A stretch of DNA of 33,043 nt from Planctomycetota bacterium. Its GTDB lineage: Bacteria; Planctomycetota; PUPC01; JACPCR01. The notes under the pieces were generated by a model. The model ran no database searches. It worked only from the letters and a program-made list of their open reading frames with translations, and had not been told where the DNA came from. The stretch is from the NCBI GenBank assembly GCA_016179685.1, contig JACPCR010000118.1, positions 1 to 33,043 on the forward strand, given 5' to 3'. A program made the translations under genes and the position numbers. This document shows positions 7,994 to 15,899 of the stretch, piece after piece. Every line of letters begins with the position of its first letter. The first letter of the stretch is position 1.

Positions 7994-9364
7994 TTACAAT
8001 TCGAGTTCCTTCAACCGTTGGCGGACTGTGTCGATGATGCCTTGAAGCCAGGCCTGCTTGCCCACGTCGACGCCGTACTGGTTGTCGTGCCAGTCCTGGG
8101 CCATCGCCCTCGCGGCTTCATACTGCTTTCGGGCTTTCTCCTGGTCGCCGGCCAAACGGTAGACGTCGGCAATGCCGACCGTGGCGGTCATCACCTCGTC
8201 GCTCCGTGGGTGCCTCTTCATGGCTTTGCGGTAGGTCAGCAGAGCGTCTTCCATTCGATTCTGGTCCGCGAAGAGCCGCGCCAGCGCCACCAGGGCCTTC
8301 GGGGCTAGAGAGCTTTGAGGATAAAGCGTCTCGAAGGACCGATAAGTGGCCTCGGCCCCGGCAGCCTCTTTCAGGGCCGATTCCTGGATTCTTGCCAGGT
8401 CGAGCAGCGCGTATTCGGCGAGCAGGTCCTGAGGATAGCGCGCCAGGAGCGCCTGAAGCGCTTCGGCGGCCTTTCCGGGCTGATCCAGCGACTTCTCGCC
8501 CATGAGGCCGTAAAAGACAGTGGCTCGGGAGTACGCCGCGCGGGGCGCGACGTCCGCCAGCGGGTATCGGCCGAGCAGCCGGCCGCAGGCGTCGAGCGCA
8601 TCGGCCAGCCTGCCGTCGAGGCGCAGGGTATCGGCCTCCCGCATGAGTTTGGAGGCTTCAGCGTTGTAGGGGCCCGCTGGATGGCGCTTGGCGTCCCGGG
8701 CCGGAGGATCGAGGGAGATTTCGATGTCCCGCAGGGGCTCGCCACCGTCTAGGAAACGGGCGCAGAGGAGATGCCCGCCCCAGATTTGGTCCACCGACAC
8801 GAGCAGCGTGTTCCAGCCCTTCCTGAGCGGGGCCGGAGCCTGGTCGCCGTCGTAGGTGGGGCTGCGTTGAATCTGGTTCGACCAGACCTTCTTCCCATTC
8901 AGAATCACCTTCAGGGCGTCGTCCGAGCTGCCGGCGAAAATGGCGTTGGGGCGCTCCACGGGGCTATAGACGTAGGCCGCGCAGCAGGTGATGGCATAGT
9001 CGAAGTATCGGCCAGCCACGTTGAACAACTCGCACAGGGTGGGACCCTGGACCGCGCCGGTGAAGTGCATCTTGTGCCAGGCCTGGCCCTGGACCCGTTC
9101 ACCCGCCCGCGGCTTGACCGTCAACTCCGTCTGGCCGCCCCCCGCCAGAACATCTGCGCTCATCGAATCGCCGAGGTCGGACACGTTGTAGAGCAAGGGG
9201 CTGACCGCCAGCCAGTGCATGATCGATCCGTCCTCGACCGTGGGATAGACGATGACCTCGTCGAAGCCTTCCTCTGCCGCGGCCTCAGCCTGGGCACTCG
9301 TTCCGCCCAGCATGGCCAGCCAGACCGAGCACAGAAAGCGGCCTATTGAAATCCGCTGCGCCAT
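7994..9364 (-). CDS. Exported protein: sugar-binding-like domain plus TPR repeats
   Basis: 456 residues. The start at ATG 9364 is chosen because it gives a signal peptide (about 1-25, hydrophobic FLCSVWLAMLGGTSAQA). Residues about 35-215 form a beta-rich region with FAGSSDDALKVILNGKKVW and LRKGWNTLLVSVDQIWGG, a pattern typical of PA14/galactose-binding-like modules in which an ornament 'is lifted' by a lever of Trp and Gly residues; exact family uncertain. Residues about 235-450 are TPR/YbgF-type helical repeats (for example YPQSSLAPKALVALARLF). No catalytic residues are seen. A likely role is binding of glycan or protein partners outside the cytoplasm. The start codon lies in a hairpin loop of the 82-bp repeat and has no clear Shine-Dalgarno sequence. 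A GTG at 9484 in the same frame would add 40 residues and spoil the signal peptide. Confidence 0.75.
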   Translation of the reverse strand: MAQRISIGRFLCSVWLAMLGGTSAQAEAAAEEGFDEVIVYPTVEDGSIMHWLAVSPLLYNVSDLGDSMSADVLAGGGQTELTVKPRAGERVQGQAWHKMHFTGAVQGPTLCELFNVAGRYFDYAITCCAAYVYSPVERPNAIFAGSSDDALKVILNGKKVWSNQIQRSPTYDGDQAPAPLRKGWNTLLVSVDQIWGGHLLCARFLDGGEPLRDIEISLDPPARDAKRHPAGPYNAEASKLMREADTLRLDGRLADALDACGRLLGRYPLADVAPRAAYSRATVFYGLMGEKSLDQPGKAAEALQALLARYPQDLLAEYALLDLARIQESALKEAAGAEATYRSFETLYPQSSLAPKALVALARLFADQNRMEDALLTYRKAMKRHPRSDEVMTATVGIADVYRLAGDQEKARKQYEAARAMAQDWHDNQYGVDVGKQAWLQGIIDTVRQRLKELEL

Positions 9365-9422
9365 CCGGGCACCGCGGATTTCAGCGCCAGGGTTGGCTCG
9401 GCTTCGCCGGCCCAACCCTGGC
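9341..9422. repeat. 82-bp double-hairpin direct repeat, copy 1
   Basis: Contains hairpin A (GAAATCCGC 9348-9356 with GCGGATTTC 9374-9382) and hairpin B (11-bp arms 9386-9396 and 9412-9422, with an inner 4-bp stem). It matches 9492-9573 at all but two positions. On the minus strand it forms most of the leader of the TPR gene and supplies its ATG and first codons (MAQRIS); the ATG sits in the 17-nt loop of hairpin A. Confidence 0.9.
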
Positions 9423-9455
9423 GGGGAAACGCAAGCCTCTAAATTTTTCGCTGCA

Positions 9456-9484
9456 AATTTAAAACGTTTTTTCAAGTTTGTCAC
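9456..9484 (-). promoter_or_regulatory. Sigma-70-type promoter for the TPR gene
   Basis: On the minus strand, GTGACA (9484-9479, five of six to TTGACA), a spacer of 17 bp, and TAAATT (9461-9456, four of six to TATAAT), in an AT-rich island between the two 82-bp repeats. Transcription would start near 9449 and give a leader of about 85 nt that carries both hairpins of repeat copy 1. Confidence 0.5.
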
Positions 9485-9491
9485 CCGAAGT

Positions 9492-9573
9492 GCCTCTTGA
9501 AATCCGCTGCGCTATCCGGGCACCGCGGATTTCAGCGCCAGGGTTGGCTCGGCTTCGCCGGCCCAACCCTGGC
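9492..9573. repeat. 82-bp double-hairpin direct repeat, copy 2
   Basis: Same two hairpins as copy 1, 69 bp away. One of the two differences changes the minus-strand ATG of copy 1 to ATA, so this copy cannot serve as a start codon. The rest of the 315-bp gap (9574-9679) shows no gene. Confidence 0.9.
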
Positions 9574-9679
9574 ACTGGACAGAAGTCTCTGACTCAAATT
9601 CCCAACTTCTTAGCTTAACTAGGATCATCTCGATTGAGTGCACGTGCGGATCGGGATCGGAAGACTTCTTATACCCCCG

Positions 9680-12600
9680 CTACTGCCTCGGTCCGAAGGC
9701 CTCGACTTCCATGATGCCCATCGTGCCTTGCGGGTCGTTTGTCGCGTTGACGACGATGCGAAGCTTTTCCGTGGCCGTCGGCGTCTTGAGACGCGTGATC
9801 TTGGAGACGCGCTCGCTGTCCGCAATCCGGTCCACCGTTTTCCAGTCCTTGCCGTCCCAGAGCTGCACGTCCCAGGCGCGGATGCCGCTGTTGGCGGGCG
9901 TCCAGTTGGCAAAGGCGATGGTGTAAACAGCAATGGAGGTGAGCCTTCGCGCCTTGGGGAAAGCGATTTCGAGCCACTGCGGCGGCGCTGCATCGGCTGC
10001 GGCCATCCAGGTGGTGGGGAAGAATTCACGCCAGCTGCTCATCATGCGTTTGCCGTCGATGGCGTTTTCCGCCTTGGCTTCCAGGAGGAGTTTGAGAATC
10101 CTCGGCTGTTTGACGCCCCAGTCCTGCTCGGCGACCGTGACCTCTTTCCGGCGCTCGGAAGAGGCGCGGGCAGAGGCGCCGTTGCTCTTGAGCGCCCAGT
10201 TCACTAATTCCACGTCCGTGCCCGCCTTAGCCTTGGGTGAAAAGACCTGAAGCTCAGCCGCCTCCGCACGGTCGGAGTGACTGTCGATGACCGCCAGCCG
10301 AACCTGATCGGTGATGAGAGCCTTGAACGTTTCCGTCCGGAATCGCTGGAAAGGCTGGTCTCGGCGTGCGGCAAGCTGAAGCCATTTGCCCCCCGGCCCG
10401 AGGGCTTCCAGGGTGTAGCCGCGCGCGCCGGTGCTCCAGATGGCCGCGCGGCTGATGGGCGTCGGACCGGCCAGCATCACGGTCAGAGTTTGGGGTAGCT
10501 CGTTGGGAGTCAAGCTGCGCCAACTGCTGCCGCTGGCCGTATTGCCGTCGATGGCGGAGATGGCGGGGTGCGTGCCTTCCTCCGATGACGATTCCGCGAT
10601 AGCGCCCTGGGAGGCGAGAGCCACGTTCGCCCCCCAGCGTTCGGGGACGGCTTCCAGCCTCGCATGGGCAGGCAACACGAGATAGCTCGGATAGGTGCCC
10701 ACGGAAAGCTTGAGCGTCCCTCGTTTCGCCCTGGCCGGCAACGCATTGCCGAAGCAGTCATACCACTCGACCGTCTTGGCGTTGGTCTTGAATGAGACTT
10801 CGGTCGTCGGGTCGGCCGCGTCCACCGGCAGCCAGTTGCCCACGGTCCACATCACGACCACCTGGCGTTGCGGCCCCGGATAAAAGAAGGCGCGCACGGC
10901 CTCCAGGGACCCGAAATCGAGCTGTTGCGCCCGGCCTTGCCCCTTGACGAATCCCGTGTAAGTGCGCAGCGCCACCGCAGCCGGCGTCAACTGGTTGGAC
11001 CGCAGCCACATGTCGTAATAGCCCATCTGGTCGGTGAAATAGTAGAAATTGTGGCGGTGGTCGATGCCCATGACCGCGTTCTGCCAGGCATACTGAGAAA
11101 CAACGTGCTTGATCACCTCTCGGAGGCTGGGCAGGTCGCTCCAGCCGCCGTGGCCGTAGCCGGCCTCGGTGAAATGAATCGGCTTATGGGCGTCCCCATG
11201 GGCGGCGATGATTCGCATGAGGCGCTCCATCGACTGCGTCGCGTCGCCGTCGTCGAAGTTCCCCGCGTAAGGATGAAAACTCAATTCATCCGTCAGACCC
11301 TTCAGCCCCAGCCGGTAAAGCTCCTCCAGGTATCGAGCCTGGTCCGCACTGATCCCGCAGAGAACCGGGCCGATGACCTTCGTGTTCGGCGAAGCCTTCT
11401 TGATGCTCTCGTAGGCGGGCCGGAGGAAGGTCTCGATGTATTCCTTTGGCTGAAGCTGGCCGTTCGGCTCGTTGATGATTTCCACTCGCGGAATGCCGTC
11501 CTTCACCCGCTCGAAAAGCTTGGAGCAGACTTCGCCGAAGCGCTTCGGGTCGTTGCCCACGGGCGAGCCGTCGATTTGATAGCTCACGTTGACGTCCGTG
11601 CCCTCCGCTTCTTTCTGCCGCTCCTTGACGACTCGCTCGACCTCATCCACCCGGCTGGGGTCCATGCTCACCCGGACGAAACCGAGCCCGATCGTGTAGT
11701 CGGTCTGAATCGGGTTGTCGAAGCGCTCGCCCATGCTGGGCTGGCGTTTGAGCAAGGAGAAGATGAGGCGCTCCCTGCCCTTCAGGAGACTGCCAGCGCC
11801 ATCCTGCACCATGAAGTAAGCCCGATACCAGCCAAGCTGGGTCACGGGCAGCGGCATCTTCAGCTCGATGTCAGAGCCGGCCGAAAGGTCCAGAGGCGCT
11901 TCCCCTCTTGCCGCCATTTTCTCGAATACGTCCTGCACCTCGAACTGGACTCGCAGCCCCGACAGGCCGACCAGCTTCTGGTAATGTTCCTTCTGGATCT
12001 TCAGGGTTGCCTGGACCGGCTCGCCCTGCCAGAAGACGGCGGGCGTGCCGGCCTCGGGGATGGTCATGGGGGGCGACCCCAGCGTCCGTTTCGTGCCGCG
12101 CTCGGCAATCAGCGTGTAAACGTACTCACTGTTGGCCACATAACCGCCGCGGGCATACTGGTAGCCCCCGACGCCGCCGTTTTCATTGGGGTTGAAGGGA
12201 TTGCCCGCGCCTTCGTTGAGAATGCCGAGAGTCGAGCCGTTGGCGTAGTAGAGCTTCACCCGCAGCCAGGGCGTCCGGCCCAAAAGAGCCGGCATGGGCA
12301 GCGTCTCCTTGAAATCGAGGGAACGCACCATCTGGACCTCTTTGCCGAGTTGAAATCGAGGCCCCCGGCCCGAAACGCGGCCCACCGTCGAGAGGACCTT
12401 CAGAGAGAGCGTGCTCTCCGCGGCCTCGGTGCACAGCCGGAGCGCCTTCTCCACAAGCCTGCCGTCGGCCTCCTGGGCGGTGATGTAGGCCGTGACTCTC
12501 GTGGGCGACTCCTGCACCACGTCGGTCTTGGCGAACGGGCGGCCTTCGAGATCGATGGTGGTCGTCTCGATGACCGTCGTGCCATCGATAACCATCTTCT

Positions 12601-12802
12601 CCAGCAGGCCCGTCTTGCCGTCAATCCTCGCCTGGTAGACCGGAGAGGAGACCGAAAAGCCCGTGTCATCCCTCGTGACAGCCACCTCGGCGTGGGCAGG
12701 CAGCAGGCAGGGGACGAAGAAGAGAATGCAGGCGGCCCGGCTGCGGGACCGGCTCTTCTTCTCTCCGAAGCGGCTCTGGTGACGATTCTGGATGTCGGCC
12801 AT
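9680..12802 (-). CDS. Exported GH-A-clan-like glycosidase with discoidin domains
   Basis: 1,040 residues. Signal peptide about 20-38 (ACILFFVPCLLPAHA) after an unusually long basic N-region. Residues about 40-355 are a beta-rich accessory region. A TIM-barrel-like region (about 360-690) carries the two Glu residues typical of clan GH-A retaining enzymes (GH5/GH39 and relatives): E445 in EIINEPNG as acid/base and E546 in HFTEAGYG as nucleophile, about 100 residues apart. Two F5/8-type-C (discoidin) domains follow (about 720-870 and 880-1038), including AISAIDGNTASGSSWRS and AENAIDGKRMMSSWREF, likely carbohydrate-binding. The substrate cannot be told. It lies 12 nt after the sugar-acid dehydratase gene, with AAGGAA as ribosome site, which fits release and use of an oxidised or acidic sugar. 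Confidence 0.75.
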   Translation of the reverse strand: MADIQNRHQSRFGEKKSRSRSRAACILFFVPCLLPAHAEVAVTRDDTGFSVSSPVYQARIDGKTGLLEKMVIDGTTVIETTTIDLEGRPFAKTDVVQESPTRVTAYITAQEADGRLVEKALRLCTEAAESTLSLKVLSTVGRVSGRGPRFQLGKEVQMVRSLDFKETLPMPALLGRTPWLRVKLYYANGSTLGILNEGAGNPFNPNENGGVGGYQYARGGYVANSEYVYTLIAERGTKRTLGSPPMTIPEAGTPAVFWQGEPVQATLKIQKEHYQKLVGLSGLRVQFEVQDVFEKMAARGEAPLDLSAGSDIELKMPLPVTQLGWYRAYFMVQDGAGSLLKGRERLIFSLLKRQPSMGERFDNPIQTDYTIGLGFVRVSMDPSRVDEVERVVKERQKEAEGTDVNVSYQIDGSPVGNDPKRFGEVCSKLFERVKDGIPRVEIINEPNGQLQPKEYIETFLRPAYESIKKASPNTKVIGPVLCGISADQARYLEELYRLGLKGLTDELSFHPYAGNFDDGDATQSMERLMRIIAAHGDAHKPIHFTEAGYGHGGWSDLPSLREVIKHVVSQYAWQNAVMGIDHRHNFYYFTDQMGYYDMWLRSNQLTPAAVALRTYTGFVKGQGRAQQLDFGSLEAVRAFFYPGPQRQVVVMWTVGNWLPVDAADPTTEVSFKTNAKTVEWYDCFGNALPARAKRGTLKLSVGTYPSYLVLPAHARLEAVPERWGANVALASQGAIAESSSEEGTHPAISAIDGNTASGSSWRSLTPNELPQTLTVMLAGPTPISRAAIWSTGARGYTLEALGPGGKWLQLAARRDQPFQRFRTETFKALITDQVRLAVIDSHSDRAEAAELQVFSPKAKAGTDVELVNWALKSNGASARASSERRKEVTVAEQDWGVKQPRILKLLLEAKAENAIDGKRMMSSWREFFPTTWMAAADAAPPQWLEIAFPKARRLTSIAVYTIAFANWTPANSGIRAWDVQLWDGKDWKTVDRIADSERVSKITRLKTPTATEKLRIVVNATNDPQGTMGIMEVEAFGPRQ

Positions 12803-12814
12803 GGCTGCGTTTCC

Positions 12815-13957
12815 TTAGATGAAGGCCACGCCCCCGTCGTGTCGCTTCGCAAAGCTCCGATGCCAGGGCCGATAAGGGTGCTTCGCAAAGACCTCTTCGT
12901 TCAGCTCCACGCCAAGACCTGGACCCGTCGGCAACGGCAGGTAGCCCTTCTCCACCTTCAGAGGCTGCCTCAGGAATTCCGAGCGCGGGCCCTGGTCGTC
13001 CGGGATGTACTCGAGGATGAAAAAGTTGGGAATGCTCGCGGCATAATGGACGTTCACCACGGTCGCCAGGGGGCCCATCGGGTTGTGCGGGGCGACCGTC
13101 ACGTAGTCGGCCTCCGCCATGGCCGCGATCTTCCGGCACTCCAGCAGCCCGCCCGCAATGCAGAGGTCGGGCTGGATGATGTCCGCCGCGCGATGCCGCA
13201 ACAGCTCGTGGAACTGGTACTTGGTATAGAGCATCTCGCCCGTCGCCAGCGGAATCCGCATCTCCCTTTTGGCCTCCGCCAGCGCCGGAATGTTCTCGGG
13301 CCGCAAAGGCTCCTCCAGGAACATCGGCCGGTAAGGCTCCAGGACTCGGGCGAGCTGCACTACCCGCACCGGCTCGATGATCCGCGCGTGGGCGTCGACC
13401 CCGATGTCCACGTCTTCACCGACCGCCCGGCGGACCGCCTCGATGCGTTTCTCCGCCTCCCGCAAGTTCGCATTCTCAGGAAGCTCGAACCCGCGTGGCC
13501 CATAAGGCGACATCTTCACCGCGGTATAGCCGTAGCGCTCGATCAGCCGCACGGCCTGGTCTGCGCACTCCGAAGGCGTGCTCCCGCCGATGCCCTGGTA
13601 AACACGGATTCGGTCACGGCATCGGCCTCCCAGGAGCTGCCAGACCGGCACCCCGAGCGCCTTGCCCTGGATGTCCCACAGGCCATGCTCGATGCCGCTG
13701 ATGGCCGCCATGGTCACGGACCCGCCCGGGAATCGGGAATCGATGTAGAGCTTCTGCCAGAGGTGCTCGATGTTTCGGGGGTCCTCCCCCACGAGCCAGG
13801 ACTCGAAATCCCGGACCACCTCGATGGTCGCCAGGTCCGGACCGCACGAGTAGGCCTCGCCGATGCCCGACAGGCCCTCGTCCGTCAGCACCTTGACGAG
13901 AACCAGGTTGCGCCAGCCCTCTTGAACCACATGAGCTTCCAGCTTCGCGATCTTCAT
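12815..13957 (-). CDS. Enolase-superfamily sugar-acid dehydratase (galactonate dehydratase-like)
   Basis: 380 residues, normal size. The family removes a proton next to a carboxylate and eliminates water, turning aldonic acids into 2-keto-3-deoxy acids, with Mg2+ in a C-terminal barrel. Visible: N-terminal capping domain (1-125), K148 (AVKMSP), metal ligands D188 (with H190, VDAH), E215 region (LEEPLRPEN) and E241 (ATGEM), D264 (IIQPDLCIAGG) and H291 (VAPHNPMGPLA). The D188/H190 and H291 pattern matches D-galactonate dehydratase (DgoD) more than mandelate racemase. The ATG at 13957 follows a strong AAGGGGGAG site and overlaps the SAM hydrolase stop (ATGA). Sugar specificity cannot be read, so no gene symbol is given. 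Confidence 0.85.
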   Translation of the reverse strand: MKIAKLEAHVVQEGWRNLVLVKVLTDEGLSGIGEAYSCGPDLATIEVVRDFESWLVGEDPRNIEHLWQKLYIDSRFPGGSVTMAAISGIEHGLWDIQGKALGVPVWQLLGGRCRDRIRVYQGIGGSTPSECADQAVRLIERYGYTAVKMSPYGPRGFELPENANLREAEKRIEAVRRAVGEDVDIGVDAHARIIEPVRVVQLARVLEPYRPMFLEEPLRPENIPALAEAKREMRIPLATGEMLYTKYQFHELLRHRAADIIQPDLCIAGGLLECRKIAAMAEADYVTVAPHNPMGPLATVVNVHYAASIPNFFILEYIPDDQGPRSEFLRQPLKVEKGYLPLPTGPGLGVELNEEVFAKHPYRPWHRSFAKRHDGGVAFI

Positions 13958-14757
13958 GGACTCCCCCTTCGGCCTCGAAAAACGAGTTCGACACGGGTGC
14001 CCTCGCGGGCGCCCAAAACCTTCTTCGCACTGCCCTGGTTGATCGCGATCTCCACTCGGCCCGTGCTCCCCAGGATCGCCAGAAGGCCCCCTCTCCTCAC
14101 CGAGGCATAGCTCTCCGCCAGGCCCCGAATGCTCCGACCCCGAATCCGAAGGACCACGGGCGTCGCCCGCTCCGATACCGAAAGGTTCGTCACGAGGTTG
14201 CCGAACTGGTCGGTGGTGATCACCTCCCCCACGAGTACTCCTGGCTCCTTGCGGCACGGCTCGGGAAGCGACCCCGGCGTCCAGTGCGTGATGACGGGGC
14301 CCAGGGACCCGAGCGGACGGCCGCGGGCAAGGTGCGCCGCCGCCGGAGCGAAGATGTCACGCCCGTGGAACGTCCGGCTCACCGGTTGGAGGAAGATTCG
14401 CCGGTTCTCCACGGAAACCACCTGATCGGGTCCGTCCGGTCCGAAGGCCATTGGAAGGAGGCCGTTGTCGGGTGCGAGGAAAAGCTGTTTCCGGAAGGAC
14501 GCGGCCAGGATACGGCGCTTGCTCCCGACGCCCGGGTCCACCACGGCGACGTGGACGCTGCCGCGTGGAAAATAGGCGTAACTCGTGGAGAGGATATGTC
14601 CCGCGGCCCGGACATTCTGCGGGGGAACCTCATGCGAAATATCCACAATCTGGACCCATGGACATCGCCCCAGAATCACCCCTTTCACGATCGCCGCATA
14701 GGGGTCAGCCGTGCCGAAGTCCGTCAGCAGCGTGATCAATGGCCGCCGGATGCTCAT
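13954..14757 (-). CDS. SAM hydrolase (SAM hydroxide adenosyltransferase, DUF62)
   Basis: 267 residues. Members split SAM into adenosine and methionine using an activated water; relatives are the fluorinase and chlorinase. Family signatures in order: LTDFGTADPY (D13 binds the ribose), ISHEVPP, VAVVDPGVGS, LAPDNGLL, FHGRDIFAPAAAHLA and TTDQFGNLVTN. The halogenase-specific insertion loop is not apparent, so hydrolysis rather than halogenation is expected. Upstream (14764-14797) is a short run of three GTCCTAT-type units. It is followed directly by the dehydratase (4-nt overlap), an odd metabolic pairing. In the cell it would lower SAM or provide adenosine. Confidence 0.9.
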   Translation of the reverse strand: MSIRRPLITLLTDFGTADPYAAIVKGVILGRCPWVQIVDISHEVPPQNVRAAGHILSTSYAYFPRGSVHVAVVDPGVGSKRRILAASFRKQLFLAPDNGLLPMAFGPDGPDQVVSVENRRIFLQPVSRTFHGRDIFAPAAAHLARGRPLGSLGPVITHWTPGSLPEPCRKEPGVLVGEVITTDQFGNLVTNLSVSERATPVVLRIRGRSIRGLAESYASVRRGGLLAILGSTGRVEIAINQGSAKKVLGAREGTRVELVFRGRRGSP

Positions 14758-14802
14758 GGTCCTCTCTGTCCTATCCGTGTCCTATCCGTCGTCCTATTCT
14801 CC

Positions 14803-15822
14803 TCAGGCCTTCAGGGCCGCTTCCTCGACGAACTCCGGCGTGTTCCGCGTGATGTCCTCGACAACCTGCTCGGGCGTGACGCCTGCGGACTGGGCCTCGA
14901 AGCTGAAGGTCATGCGATGCCGGAGCGCCTGCACGGCCACGTCCCGCAGGTCCTCGCACGCGACGTTGTACCGGCCCTTGAGCAATGCCTTCATCTTGCC
15001 GCCCAGGATCAGCGCTTGAAGCCCCCGCGGGCTGCTGCCCTGCTTGACGTATTTCTTGACCATCTCGGACGCGCCTCCCGACTCCGGGTCCGTCGCCAGC
15101 ACCAATCGCGCCCCGTAGCGCTCCACATGCGGTGCGACGGGCACCTCCCGGACCATGGCCTGAAGTTCCAGGATTTCGTCGCGATTCATCACCCGGTCCA
15201 GGCCTGGCATCTCGACATCGGTGGTCCGGCGGCTGATTTCCATCAACTCCGGCGCCCCAGGATAATGCACGATCAGCTTGAACATGAACTTGTCCAGCGC
15301 CGCCCGCGGCAACGGGTAAGTCCCCACCTGCTCGACGGGATTCTGCGTGGCCAGGACGAAAAAGGGCTCCTGAAGCACATGGGTCTCGCCCCCGACAGTC
15401 ACCCCGTGCTCCTCCATGGCCTCGAGAAGGGCCGATTGCGTCCGCGGGGTCGCGCGGTTGATCTCGTCCGCCAGCAGCAGGTTCGTGAAAATGGGACCCT
15501 GCTTGAACTCGAGATGCCGGCGGCCGCGGTCGTCTTCCACCACCATGTTCGTCCCCACGATGTCCGCCGGCATCAGGTCCGGAGTGAATTGCACCCGCAC
15601 GAATCGGAGCTGGAGAATCTGGGAAAGCACGCGGACCAGCATGGTCTTGCCCAGGCCCGGCACGCCCTCGAGCAGAGCGTTGCCGCGTGCCAGGACGCAG
15701 ATCAACACGCTCTCGACGATATCCTCGTAGCCGACAATCATCTTGTGCACTTCCCGGCGCAGCTTATCGAACTGCTCACGGAATCGTTCGACTTCCTTGC
15801 GAGCCTCCGCAGGCGTTGCCAT
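14803..15822 (-). CDS. MoxR-family AAA+ ATPase (canonical copy)
   Basis: 339 residues, typical. MoxR ATPases act as chaperones with VWA proteins, often to insert metals or mature complexes. Walker A GVPGLGKT (53-60), Walker B LLLADEINRATPRTQSALLEAMEE, sensor 1 LATQNPVEQVGTYPLPRAALDKF, and a C-terminal lid with SSPRGLQALILGGKMKALL. All key residues are canonical, unlike the second copy at 20031-21023. Start at ATG 15822 after AGGAAG. It follows the BatA-like gene by 75 nt containing a strong hairpin. Confidence 0.95.
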   Translation of the reverse strand: MATPAEARKEVERFREQFDKLRREVHKMIVGYEDIVESVLICVLARGNALLEGVPGLGKTMLVRVLSQILQLRFVRVQFTPDLMPADIVGTNMVVEDDRGRRHLEFKQGPIFTNLLLADEINRATPRTQSALLEAMEEHGVTVGGETHVLQEPFFVLATQNPVEQVGTYPLPRAALDKFMFKLIVHYPGAPELMEISRRTTDVEMPGLDRVMNRDEILELQAMVREVPVAPHVERYGARLVLATDPESGGASEMVKKYVKQGSSPRGLQALILGGKMKALLKGRYNVACEDLRDVAVQALRHRMTFSFEAQSAGVTPEQVVEDITRNTPEFVEEAALKA

Positions 15823-15860
15823 GACGTCTTCCTGTTGAAGTGTTGGAGGAGTTTCCTGCC

Positions 15861-15899
15861 AGTCATCGGGGGCGTTCCGACGGGACGCCCCCGATGACT
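15861..15899 (-). other. 15-bp stem hairpin between the BatA-like and MoxR genes
   Basis: Perfect inverted repeat (15861-15875 with 15885-15899, loop TCCGACGGG), beginning at the second base of the TAG stop of the BatA-like gene. No T-run follows. Being inside a tightly packed operon, it may weaken readthrough into the MoxR gene or protect the upstream mRNA. Confidence 0.7.

Noticed and set aside
9365..9484. Longer N terminus of the TPR protein from GTG 9484
   Set aside because: It would put 40 charged residues before the signal peptide and overlap the promoter.
10868..14110. Plus-strand open frame of 1,080 codons
   Set aside because: It runs antisense to the glycosidase, dehydratase and SAM hydrolase genes, whose motifs are unmistakable. 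Long antisense frames are expected where GC is high at third positions.
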